Below, one piece after another: positions 26,208-34,363 of a stretch of 37,977 bases of DNA. The first letter of the stretch is position 1, and each line of letters opens with the position of its first letter. Origin of the DNA: Clostridia bacterium (lineage in GTDB: Bacteria; Bacillota; Clostridia; TANB77; CAG-508); NCBI GenBank assembly GCA_017886645.1, contig JAGHJM010000025.1, positions 1 through 37,977 of the forward strand, written 5' to 3'. A program made the position numbers and the translations under genes. Below the pieces are notes generated by a model. The model was not told the origin of the DNA. It saw nothing but the letters and a program-made list of their open reading frames with translations, and made no database searches.

Positions 26208-26981
26208 TTAATGATATAAAATCTTAGTTAATATTTTGCTTCTTAAATTTCTTATATTATCAACCCATGGTTTTCTTTCTACGTTATTTGCGTACAATGT
26301 TTTAATTCTTAATTCTTTATGTCTTTCAATCCATACATTAAACATTCTTTCTGAAAGAAAACCATATATTCTTTTATTGTATTTAGAATAGTTTTCTATA
26401 TTTACATTTTTCTCTAGTTCAAATAATATTGGAAATATCCACTTTGCATATTCATCAAATAATGGTTTTGACATAATAAACATATTATAATTATAAAAAT
26501 ATCTTCTATTTGAAACTTTGTCAAAAGCTTCTATATATTCTGGTGTATTCTTTTCTATTATATTCCTTAATTTATTATAATCTTCTATGTTATGGTCAAT
26601 ACCATATTGTTCTTTTACTGTTTTCTTATATGTATAATATGGTTTTGGAAGAATTACATCGTATTTTCCTAAATATTTTAATATTTCTTCTCTTGATATT
26701 GCTTTATCCATTTTTTTAGAAAACATACTTTTAGAAAAATATCTTCTATAATGAACTAATCCAATAATATCTGCTTTTGAATTTTTCCACATCCAATATA
26801 ATGCTGTTAATTCACAATAATTAGGATTCTTGCAGGAGATATTATCTCCTGTATTATCTTTTATAAATCCTAAATCTTCTTTTCCTTCTGCTCCTACTTG
26901 GATTGGAATATATCCTTCTCTATTTAAAACTTCTGCTTTTTTATGAATAGCAATATATATCTTTATATTTTTATCTTTCAT
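26208..26981 (-). CDS. DUF4422 glycosyltransferase-like protein, paralogue
   Basis: 257 residues from MKDKNIKIYIAIHKKAEV. It shares the DUF4422 core with the protein at 21559-22350: DNTGDNISCKNPNYCELTALYWMWKN, then IGLVHYRRYF, DVILPKPYYTYKK and EKNVNIENYSKYNKRIYGFLSERMFNVW. The ATG at 26981 is preceded by GAGAGG inside the end of the LCP gene; a GTG at 26999 is possible but has no site. Together with the LCP protein, dehydrogenase and flippase it forms the upstream half of the locus. Confidence 0.88.
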   Translation of the reverse strand: MKDKNIKIYIAIHKKAEVLNREGYIPIQVGAEGKEDLGFIKDNTGDNISCKNPNYCELTALYWMWKNSKADIIGLVHYRRYFSKSMFSKKMDKAISREEILKYLGKYDVILPKPYYTYKKTVKEQYGIDHNIEDYNKLRNIIEKNTPEYIEAFDKVSNRRYFYNYNMFIMSKPLFDEYAKWIFPILFELEKNVNIENYSKYNKRIYGFLSERMFNVWIERHKELRIKTLYANNVERKPWVDNIRNLRSKILTKILYH

Positions 26982-26991
26982 TTTTCCTCTC

Positions 26992-28155
26992 TTATTCACT
27001 ATATCCAGTTCTATTTATAATTTCATCACTTATTTCTTGTATTGATTCTGGAACAGTATAATCTGGATCTTCAAATTCTTCTTGATGTAACTTTTCTACA
27101 TTACTTTCTAATGTTACTGGAACTCCATACCATCTGTCTAATGTAATTCCTCTTGTTTCATATGGCCAACCTACACTTTCTGTTATATTAAAGCTAGCTA
27201 CTGATGGAACTAAAGAAAGTATATCATTTGTATTTAAATTTGTATAAACTTTAGGTAAAATACTATCGGCTAAAGCATTTATTTCACCTATGCTTTTTGT
27301 TTTTAATTTACTTAGCATTGCTTCAATTACCGTTCTCATACGTTCTGTTCTTTTGTAATCTCCACCGCTTGTGTATCTAATTCTAGAATATGCAACAGCT
27401 TGAACACCATCTACCGTTTGTGTTCCTGCAGAGCTTAAATAGTTAGCTTCCTTTCCTGTTACTCTTGCAGTTTCACCTATATAATCATTTGCATACTCTA
27501 CCTCTTCTTGTGTAAGAGTAAGTGTAATTCCCCCTAATTGGTCAACTGCTTCTGCTACAGAATCAAAATTAACTGTTACAAATTCTTTTATATTTAAATC
27601 TAAATTTGTATTTAATGTATTTATCGCAAGCTGTGGTCCACCATAAGCATAAGCATGTGTTACTTTATCTAGTCCATAGCCTTCTATTTGCATATATGTA
27701 TCTCTATATACAGATATTAATTTTATTTCTTTTGTTTTGTTATTGATATTGGCAATAATAATACAATCACTTCTATTTCCTGGTCCTAGATTGTCGCTTC
27801 TACTATCTACACCAAATAAAGCAATATTTCTATATCCTTCCAAATTTTGGTTTGTCGAAATTCCAAGTTCAGATTCATCTATAGAAACTTGTTGCATTTT
27901 TCCTATTTTATCATTAATAAAGTAAAATGCTCCTCCTGCAAGTAATAATATTATTATGGCTATTACTAATAAAAATATTGCAATTCCTTTTAACACTTTA
28001 TGCTTCTTTTTCTTACTTTTCTTTTTATTAGATGTCCCTTTCACCTGTTCAATTTCTCCTACTCCACTATTTTTTATCTTTTTTTGTTTATATTCTTTGC
28101 TATTTTCTTTTCTATATGGGTTATAATTATTATCTGCTGAATGTTTACCTGCCAT
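26992..28155 (-). CDS. LytR-CpsA-Psr (LCP) family glycopolymer ligase
   Basis: 387 residues. A long charged cytoplasmic N-terminus, one membrane helix (about 55-75), then the extracellular LCP domain: NIALFGVDSRSDN, RSDCIIIANINNKTKEIKLISVYRDT, DKVTHAYAYGGPQLAINTLN, and the Arg-rich YSRIRYTSGGDYKRTERMR. These are the pyrophosphate-lipid binding arginines and aspartates. LCP enzymes move finished glycan from the undecaprenyl carrier onto peptidoglycan. I use the ATG at 28155, eight bases behind AAAGGA. It is the first gene of the polysaccharide locus and has a promoter just upstream. Confidence 0.95.
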   Translation of the reverse strand: MAGKHSADNNYNPYRKENSKEYKQKKIKNSGVGEIEQVKGTSNKKKSKKKKHKVLKGIAIFLLVIAIIILLLAGGAFYFINDKIGKMQQVSIDESELGISTNQNLEGYRNIALFGVDSRSDNLGPGNRSDCIIIANINNKTKEIKLISVYRDTYMQIEGYGLDKVTHAYAYGGPQLAINTLNTNLDLNIKEFVTVNFDSVAEAVDQLGGITLTLTQEEVEYANDYIGETARVTGKEANYLSSAGTQTVDGVQAVAYSRIRYTSGGDYKRTERMRTVIEAMLSKLKTKSIGEINALADSILPKVYTNLNTNDILSLVPSVASFNITESVGWPYETRGITLDRWYGVPVTLESNVEKLHQEEFEDPDYTVPESIQEISDEIINRTGYSE

Positions 28156-28194
28156 ATTTTTCATCCTTTCTTTGGTAAGTTATTTAACACTATA

Positions 28195-28223
28195 ATATTA
28201 TTATTTTTTACATAAAAAGTCAA
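28195..28223 (-). promoter_or_regulatory. Promoter for the upstream polysaccharide operon (LCP gene)
   Basis: On the minus strand, TTGACT (28218-28223), 17 bases, TAATAT (28195-28200), about 40 bases ahead of the LCP start, located after the spoIVB stop. A slightly downstream TATTAT is an alternative -10 box. Confidence 0.5.
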
Positions 28224-28266
28224 GTTTTAATTAATATGGCAAGTTTTAAATTCTGAAATTATTTAT

Positions 28267-29484
28267 TTAATTTACTTCTTTCATTTGTTTTATCATAATA
28301 TCAGCAAATACAGCATATCCTTGCGTTGGATCGCTTACTAAAACATGCGTAACAGCCCCTATAAATTTTTCATTTTGTATTATAGGTGCCCCACTCATTC
28401 CTTGAATAATTCCACCTGTTTTTTCTATTAACTCATCATCTGTAACTTTTATTAGCATACTTTTATTATCTTCGTTATTATTTGTAAATATTTTTTGTAT
28501 TTCTATTTCATAACTTTTCGTATTTCCCTTTTCTAATTCACATAGTATTTCGGCTTTCCCTGTTTCTATTTCTTCTCTTGAAGCCACATCAATTGCATTA
28601 TTATTTGATATATTAAAAATGTTTTTATTAGTTAAATTTCCATATACTCCAAATCTAGTATTTTTATACACTTTTCCGACTTCATAACCATTTTCAATTG
28701 TTCCTCTTATTTCTCCAGGTTCACCTTTCTTTCCTTTTACTATTGATAGAATATTTGTTGTAACTAATTCTCCACTTGCAATATTTATTAATTCAGATGT
28801 ATCAATGTCTGTAATTCCATGTCCTAATGCAGCATACATTTGTGATTCTGGTTCATAAAAAGTTAAAGTTCCAACACCAGCAGCCGCATCTCTTACCCAA
28901 AGTCCTAATTTATACTCATTTCCTGTTTTTACTGGTTTTATACTTGTTGTTTTTACACTATTATCTGTTTCTATATATTTTATTTTTACTTTTTCTCCAT
29001 TGCTTCTATTTACTGTATTAATAAGCTCATCAGTCGTATCTATTTGATTATTATTAATTTCTACTATTCTATCTCCTTCTTCTATTCCACTATTTTGATA
29101 TGGTTTTTTACCTTCGATTTCTGACATTCCAACCACAAGTACACCGTCTGTATATAATTTCATTCCTATTGACTTTCCAATTGGAACAGCTTTAGTTTTT
29201 GGAATTACATTTACAGTTATTTCTTTTAATTGTATTGTATTAAATAAACTTAAGTTAAAATCTGCCTTTCCAACTTCACTTACTTTTTCTTTATTTAATA
29301 AACTAGAAGCTTGTATTGTTCCGTTATTTTCTATTTGTTTTATACTTAGTCCAAATAATGTATTTAAGTTTAACTTTTCTCCTTGGATTAATATTATAGA
29401 ATCTGGCATAAATGAAATATTGCATACATAAATAAATATAATGATTAATATAAATACTATTAAAAATTTAAAAATGGTTTTCAT
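28267..29484 (-). CDS. spoIVB: SpoIVB peptidase (S55), sporulation signalling protease
   Basis: 405 residues from MKTIFK. A membrane anchor/signal helix (about 5-22), a PDZ domain (about 106-180, with NSGIEEGDRIVEINNNQI), then the S55 serine peptidase domain. Catalytic residues are probably His222 in ALGHGITD and Ser364 in IIQGMSGAPII. In B. subtilis, SpoIVB crosses from the forespore and cleaves SpoIVFA to release sigma-K activation, so it marks a sporulating lineage or ancestry. The ATG at 29484 is ten bases behind GAGAGG; a TTG at 29502 is a weaker option. The start codon lies in the stem of an unusual hairpin (29467-29524). It follows the pilus-like operon by about 55 bases. Confidence 0.95.
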   Translation of the reverse strand: MKTIFKFLIVFILIIIFIYVCNISFMPDSIILIQGEKLNLNTLFGLSIKQIENNGTIQASSLLNKEKVSEVGKADFNLSLFNTIQLKEITVNVIPKTKAVPIGKSIGMKLYTDGVLVVGMSEIEGKKPYQNSGIEEGDRIVEINNNQIDTTDELINTVNRSNGEKVKIKYIETDNSVKTTSIKPVKTGNEYKLGLWVRDAAAGVGTLTFYEPESQMYAALGHGITDIDTSELINIASGELVTTNILSIVKGKKGEPGEIRGTIENGYEVGKVYKNTRFGVYGNLTNKNIFNISNNNAIDVASREEIETGKAEILCELEKGNTKSYEIEIQKIFTNNNEDNKSMLIKVTDDELIEKTGGIIQGMSGAPIIQNEKFIGAVTHVLVSDPTQGYAVFADIMIKQMKEVN

Positions 29485-29524
29485 ATAATCAAATCCTCTC
29501 AATTATATGATAACCATTTTTAAA
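29467..29524 (-). promoter_or_regulatory. spoIVB: Hairpin at the spoIVB start, ribosome binding site in the loop
   Basis: Arms 29467-29489 and 29502-29524 pair at 22 of 23 positions. The 12-base loop (29490-29501) holds the Shine-Dalgarno sequence GAGAGG, while the ATG (29482-29484) and first codons are in the downstream arm. The pairing is read directly. It could hold back translation initiation, or act as a terminator or stabiliser for the upstream operon. Confidence 0.6.
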
Positions 29525-29539
29525 AATTTTATTTTTTTA

Positions 29540-31312
29540 TTAATTCATATTTAATGCATCATTACTTTTATATAAATTATACCTTTCTCGTGCCAAAGCA
29601 CTATAATATAAACTTCTTATTTTTGCAAATTTTGAATTTGTATCTGCAGTTGTTATAACCTCTGGATTTCCTGAAGCATCCATTATAGAATAGCTATTAA
29701 TAGTTCCATCTATAATATCTTCTACACTATATACACCCCCAGAGTCTACTATACAATCATAACATGCAGTACAAGTATATCCATCTTTGGCTTGCGGATA
29801 GAAATATATATAGTTTCCTTCAGATAATCTTACAGTTTGTCTCCTAAATTCTACATTAAAGAAACCTTCTCTTATATCCCCTTCATTTATAATTTCGAAA
29901 TCCGTACTTGCAGAATTTTCAATTAACCTTTTACATCCTGGTTGGTGATATTCATATCCATCTGTACCTTCTCGAGTTGTAATATAAATAGCATTTTTAG
30001 AAACAAATTCTTCATTTTCGTCATTAGTTAATATTACATAATTATTATAGTATTTACTTCCTATTGGTAATCCCTGCATAAATGCCATTACACAAACGTG
30101 ATTTTGAATTTTATCCCAATCTTCAGCATTTAGCACAGGTAAAGCAAATTCATAAGTAACTCCTGAATAAGAGTTATATGCTCCTATTGCAGCTGTTAGA
30201 GTAGTTTGTACAGTTCTTTTTATAGCACCTCTTCTCATTTCATCAAAAACAGAGCTTGATGAAAAAGGGTTATTATCTGCACTTGTTGTATCAAATATTG
30301 GATCATTAAATTTTTCAGTAGATATATCTAAATCTTGCCAATATTCCATTGTAAGTGGATTTCCACTTTCATCTACAGCGTCAGATTGAGATATCCAATT
30401 CAAATTCGTTAAAACCCAATTGCTAAAATCTTGTGCTTCATCAAAATATGCATGTGCACCTTGGTCACTTCCTGCAGCAATATAGTTATCTATATCTCTT
30501 TCTGTTTGCGTGCCTGGATTTATATATGATTTTTGATAATCATCATATCTAAAATATTTTCCATTTGAAGCAATTAAATTAGGGTCACTTTCTTTATAAA
30601 TCTTTTGGCTTTGATATACTATATATTCATATGTTCCACTTTGATAATTTCCTGCTGCATCTGTAGTCTTAAAAAGAATATATTCTCTTAGAGGCTCGTC
30701 TAAAATTTCTATGCCTTCATATGTTGAGTTTCCACTATTCCAAGCTGTAGGATTTATTAAATATCCTGACCTTGTTTCGTAGTTAGAACCGTTTTTATAA
30801 TATACAGTAATAAAATTATCTAATGTATAATTAATTATTGCTTCTTTTGTTCCTTCTATATATCTACAACTGTAATATATATAAGATTTTAATCCCCATT
30901 GATAATCACTATCATCTGGATTTTGTACTTGCCCCTCATTTGGCATAACATTTTTATATCTACCATATATATAGTATCCATCATATAATGTATATACAAG
31001 TGCTGGTACATATGGTTGCAAGGCTTCTTGAGAATACCCTTCACTACTCATATTATCTGTTAATGATGTAAAAAATGTATTTGCAGATGCTTCTATATCT
31101 CTTATTTTTGAATTACTAACACTTGAATATCTATTATTTACTGTATTTATTTGAAATGCAGTAACAGCATCATAAGTAGCATCATATAGTTTAGAACTAT
31201 ATGATGTTTGATTACTTATTGTATCTATTTGAGTTTGAACATATCTTGAAAATACCACTGCTATTGGTATCATAATTACAACAAATATAACCGCTAGATA
31301 TTGTATCTTCAT
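29540..31312 (-). CDS. Large single-helix surface protein of the pilus-like operon, unknown
   Basis: 590 residues. One N-terminal membrane helix (about 5-25) is followed directly by a large predicted extracellular body, as in minor or tip pilins. The segment after the helix is Asn/Ser/Thr-rich; later there are many Tyr, Asp and Gly residues (for example YTLYDGYYIYGRYKN). Cysteines occur in HQPGCKRL and in YTCTACYDC near residues 530-540, which could form a disulfide or metal site. It is the last gene before spoIVB and starts 16 bases behind the previous stop. It may be the adhesive tip or pseudopilin-like subunit; no family is recognised. Confidence 0.7.
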   Translation of the reverse strand: MKIQYLAVIFVVIMIPIAVVFSRYVQTQIDTISNQTSYSSKLYDATYDAVTAFQINTVNNRYSSVSNSKIRDIEASANTFFTSLTDNMSSEGYSQEALQPYVPALVYTLYDGYYIYGRYKNVMPNEGQVQNPDDSDYQWGLKSYIYYSCRYIEGTKEAIINYTLDNFITVYYKNGSNYETRSGYLINPTAWNSGNSTYEGIEILDEPLREYILFKTTDAAGNYQSGTYEYIVYQSQKIYKESDPNLIASNGKYFRYDDYQKSYINPGTQTERDIDNYIAAGSDQGAHAYFDEAQDFSNWVLTNLNWISQSDAVDESGNPLTMEYWQDLDISTEKFNDPIFDTTSADNNPFSSSSVFDEMRRGAIKRTVQTTLTAAIGAYNSYSGVTYEFALPVLNAEDWDKIQNHVCVMAFMQGLPIGSKYYNNYVILTNDENEEFVSKNAIYITTREGTDGYEYHQPGCKRLIENSASTDFEIINEGDIREGFFNVEFRRQTVRLSEGNYIYFYPQAKDGYTCTACYDCIVDSGGVYSVEDIIDGTINSYSIMDASGNPEVITTADTNSKFAKIRSLYYSALARERYNLYKSNDALNMN

Positions 31313-31328
31313 TAATTTTCACTTCCGT

Positions 31329-31853
31329 TTATATAGATCCATTTACAGAAACTATTCCACCATGCTTTGCTGCAACTTGGACATTTTCGTTTCCTGCAAT
31401 TGAATAAAAGAAATTACGCAACATTTGGGCAATAGTAGTGTTTGTATTTTTTACAGTAGTAGAGAACATGTCACCTTCTTTTAAAACAATATAGCCTGTA
31501 ACATTTAGTTTATCTAAAATTTGAGTTGTATATTCTGTATAATATACATTTTCTCCTATTTTTGTCATTTCTGCTTGAGTTGTTTTTACTCCTGGGTTTT
31601 CATCTAGATGTTTAATTTCTAATTCTACTGTATATGTATATCCAAAAGAAGTTATTGTTTGTAAAAATTGTTCATAATCTTCTATTCTAAGTTTTCCAGT
31701 AGTTCTAACATCATTAACAAATTCAGTTGTTACAGTTTGTACTGATAATTGTGCCATATCATCTGTTCTTTCTGCTAATGACATCATAGGAAACACAAAC
31801 ATTAGAATTGCTGATAAAAATATTGCTATTACTGTTATTAATGTGTCACCCAT
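31329..31853 (-). CDS. Single-helix pilin-like protein, unknown
   Basis: 174 residues. A hydrophobic helix at about 5-27 (TLITVIAIFLSAILMFVFPMMSL) follows only four residues (MGDT), then a soluble domain ending VAAKHGGIVSVNGSI. The helix-then-domain layout matches its neighbours, but the MENASKAL start is absent. GGAGG is seven bases ahead of the ATG. It is part of the pilus-like operon and likely a minor subunit or assembly protein. Confidence 0.65.
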   Translation of the reverse strand: MGDTLITVIAIFLSAILMFVFPMMSLAERTDDMAQLSVQTVTTEFVNDVRTTGKLRIEDYEQFLQTITSFGYTYTVELEIKHLDENPGVKTTQAEMTKIGENVYYTEYTTQILDKLNVTGYIVLKEGDMFSTTVKNTNTTIAQMLRNFFYSIAGNENVQVAAKHGGIVSVNGSI

Positions 31854-31894
31854 CTCAAAGCCTCCTCTCTTTTATAAAAAATCTATTTACTTTA

Positions 31895-32671
31895 CTAATT
31901 ATATTTCTGATATATAATTACTCTTTTTTTCTTATTTTTTACTGTATCCTCATATGCACCAAACGTGTTGGTTTCTTCATCTGGAGTTTGAGTTGTAGAT
32001 GCAACATCATAATTATATTCTCCTTGCATCTCTATAAATTGTTGTCCACTGTTATTTTTTATAAAACCATCATAACTATATGCCCTATCTATTATAGACC
32101 CGCTACTACTTTCATATGTAAATTCACTACCATTTAAAAAAGCATCTAAATTTCTTTTTACATCAATATCTGGATTACCTGTCCATGGCTCATGTCTTTT
32201 TGTTTCGTCGTCAATATCAAATGCACAAATTTTTTTGTCGTTACTTTGTATCCCAATATGATTGTCCAATATTCCATCATAGTATTTTGACACAATACTT
32301 GCAATACTGTTTGTTCTTAAATCAGAACCTGACCATGTTCTTGGTTCTGTTTGGGTTTCATATAAAGTTGAAGGCGTACCATCTTCTTCCAAAAAGACTA
32401 CGGTATAATTTTCTTTATAATATTTATATAAAGTAGGAATAACAGTTTCTAGCCCAACAATACGTGTATCACCTGTGCTCTCCCATTCCCCTGTATCCTC
32501 ATTAAATATACTACCTGGAATGTATTCATAATACCTCGTATCATCTTGAGCCGTTAAAATAACTTCAGATGATTGCCTTGCTTGGGTAAAAACTGTTATA
32601 CCAACTGTTAAAGCTATTATAAAGACAAATACTGCAAACGCCATTTTTAAAGCTTCTACTGCATTTTCCAT
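31895..32671 (-). CDS. MENA-type leaderless pilin-like protein (paralogue 1)
   Basis: 258 residues. It begins MENAVEALKMAF and continues as a membrane helix (about 8-28), then an extracellular domain with VGLETVIPTLYKYYKENYTVVF and later RAYSYDGFIKNNSGQQFIEMQG. The start matches the three MENASKALI proteins nearby in position and pattern, with V for S, E for K and K for I. There is no signal peptide and no Gly-ahead-of-helix prepilin site. AAGGA lies nine bases before the ATG. Probably a filament subunit or pseudopilin. Confidence 0.7.
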   Translation of the reverse strand: MENAVEALKMAFAVFVFIIALTVGITVFTQARQSSEVILTAQDDTRYYEYIPGSIFNEDTGEWESTGDTRIVGLETVIPTLYKYYKENYTVVFLEEDGTPSTLYETQTEPRTWSGSDLRTNSIASIVSKYYDGILDNHIGIQSNDKKICAFDIDDETKRHEPWTGNPDIDVKRNLDAFLNGSEFTYESSSGSIIDRAYSYDGFIKNNSGQQFIEMQGEYNYDVASTTQTPDEETNTFGAYEDTVKNKKKRVIIYQKYN

Positions 32672-32713
32672 AGCTTAAATTCCTTTTTTACAATAACTTT
32701 TCTAAATTTAAAA

Positions 32714-33142
32714 TTATTTTTGTACTATTCCACAGCTTGTTATATATCCACTATTTGCATCATATGCAAATGTAACTGTATATGTATTTCCTGCATTTAT
32801 TTGATTTATTATATCATCATATGTTGCAGCTGCTGTAAGAGCTGCTACTGTATCTGTAGCTTCATATTCATCATTAGTTATTTGTATTTGTAAACTGAAA
32901 TCATCTGTATTTGCTCTATTATGACCTTGAATGTTTTGTATTAATGTCCTTACCTGTGTACCTGATTTTGTTCCTTGATATTGTAAAAATTCCTCATTAT
33001 ATGAACGAGCTTGCTCTGAATTTAAATTTGCTTCATTCATTGTTCCTGCGGCTTGGTTATAAATAAACATACCTAACCCTATAATTAAAATTGCTAATAA
33101 AATTGCACCTGCTATAATTAATGCTTTTGATGCGTTCTCCAT
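32714..33142 (-). CDS. MENASKALI leaderless pilin-like protein (paralogue 2)
   Basis: 142 residues, the smallest of the group. MENASKALIIAGAILLAIL runs into a membrane helix to about residue 28, then ARSYNEEFLQYQGTKSGTQV and RTLIQNIQGHN. That YNxxFxxY, gap, G, LxxxIxxxN pattern recurs in the neighbouring proteins. It may be the major filament subunit on grounds of size. AAAGGAGG is seven bases ahead of the ATG. Confidence 0.72.
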   Translation of the reverse strand: MENASKALIIAGAILLAILIIGLGMFIYNQAAGTMNEANLNSEQARSYNEEFLQYQGTKSGTQVRTLIQNIQGHNRANTDDFSLQIQITNDEYEATDTVAALTAAATYDDIINQINAGNTYTVTFAYDANSGYITSCGIVQK

Positions 33143-33184
33143 AAAAATTCCTCCTTTAAATTTTACTTTAGTATTTTATATATA

Positions 33185-33206
33185 ATTAGATTATTTTTAA
33201 TCTAAT
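33185..33206 (-). other. Intercistronic hairpin in the pilus-like operon
   Basis: A perfect 9-bp stem (33185-33193 and 33198-33206) with a 4-base loop, between two pilin-like genes. No U-tract follows, so it is more likely a message stabiliser or attenuator than a terminator. Confidence 0.5.
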
Positions 33207-33226
33207 ATTAAAATCTATTTAATATT

Positions 33227-33673
33227 TTAATTGGTTACTTCTTCAAATGTTATACTTTTAATTAAACCTGTTTCTTCATGATATTCTATTGTTTTACAAA
33301 GGAAATGTGTATTTGCATATAATTTTATAAAGTTTTCTGTATCCTGTATATATATCTTTTCCATTGGAAAAGCTTCTGTGTAATTTTGTTCTGAATCTAA
33401 AAATGAAACATATATTTTAATAGAATTTTTATCGTTTTCTATGTAATTTTCATTTTCATCCTTTTCTACGCCAAATTTTTCATTATCATCTATTGCCTTA
33501 TTTATTAATGTTACTACTGTTGATCCAAGTACCTCACTATTATAATATTGTATATATTCTTCATTGTTAGCTAGTGCATCTACTTTAGCCTGTCTATAGT
33601 TTATAACAAAATATACTGAAAAAGCAATAATTATAAGAAAAATTGTAATTAAAATTATTAGTCTTTTTTTCAT
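33227..33673 (-). CDS. Pilin-like membrane protein lacking the MENA start
   Basis: 148 residues. MKKRLIILITIFLIIIAFSVYF is a charged start plus membrane helix (about 4-25). After it, EYIQYYNSEVLGSTVVTLINKAIDDNEKFG repeats the aromatic-G-L-N pattern of the MENASKALI proteins, so it is probably a diverged family member with a different N-terminus. The rest is a small acidic soluble domain. It is in the operon between two MENASKALI genes. Confidence 0.68.
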   Translation of the reverse strand: MKKRLIILITIFLIIIAFSVYFVINYRQAKVDALANNEEYIQYYNSEVLGSTVVTLINKAIDDNEKFGVEKDENENYIENDKNSIKIYVSFLDSEQNYTEAFPMEKIYIQDTENFIKLYANTHFLCKTIEYHEETGLIKSITFEEVTN

Positions 33674-33751
33674 AACAACCTCTACAATATATTATAACAT
33701 TTTTTTATTTTTTTTTCAAACTTTAAATGTGTAATCTATGTAAATTTCTAT

Positions 33752-34348
33752 CTATGATAAATATGATGTAACATCTATTTCTCTAAATGTAACACTATTT
33801 ACTAGTTGTATTGCATCTGTCGAATTTACATATCTAATTCCATCATCTGGAATATAAAAATATTTTATTTGTCTAGGTACTGCTGTATCATCTATAAAAG
33901 TATTTTCTTTTATAAAATTTGTAAACTCGTTTCCTGACCAATTTTCAATGTTATTTCCATTTAATATTCCAGAAATATTTATGTTTATATAAAGTTCTGT
34001 ATCTGTTCCTACATAGTCGTCATCATCATCATAAAATCCATAATCATTATTAATATTTCTTGCAAGTTTAGCTAAACTAATTACATCTTGAACCGTACAT
34101 AAAATTGGTCCATCATATTCTTTCATTGTTCCATCCGGTTCTGCACCATATGGGTTATCTCTCTGTTGTCTTCCATAATATTTAGTAAACCTTGTATTAT
34201 ATTCAATGGCTCTATTTTCTGTCATTTCATCTGCTATATCGCCACTTTGACTTGCAAATATGGAAAATAAGTAGACTGCAAATGTAATAATCATTACTCC
34301 AAGTAATACACTTGCTGCCATAATTAACGCTTTTGATGCATTTTCCAT
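33752..34348 (-). CDS. MENASKALI leaderless pilin-like protein (paralogue 3)
   Basis: 198 residues. MENASKALIMAASVLLGVM leads into a helix to about residue 30, then AIEYNTRFTKYYGRQQRDN, an acidic stretch YDDDDDYVG, and VQDVISLAKLARNINNDYGFY. The fold pattern is shared with the two MENASKALI neighbours. AGGAGGTG lies five bases ahead of the ATG. The Asp-rich loop could bind a cation; that is speculation. Confidence 0.72.
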   Translation of the reverse strand: MENASKALIMAASVLLGVMIITFAVYLFSIFASQSGDIADEMTENRAIEYNTRFTKYYGRQQRDNPYGAEPDGTMKEYDGPILCTVQDVISLAKLARNINNDYGFYDDDDDYVGTDTELYININISGILNGNNIENWSGNEFTNFIKENTFIDDTAVPRQIKYFYIPDDGIRYVNSTDAIQLVNSVTFREIDVTSYLS

Positions 34349-34363
34349 ATTTACACCTCCTGT

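Noticed and set aside
28201-28260. Two copies of TTAAAACTTG upstream of the LCP gene as an operator
   Set aside because: Ten-base matches in very AT-rich DNA with no symmetry; too weak to call.
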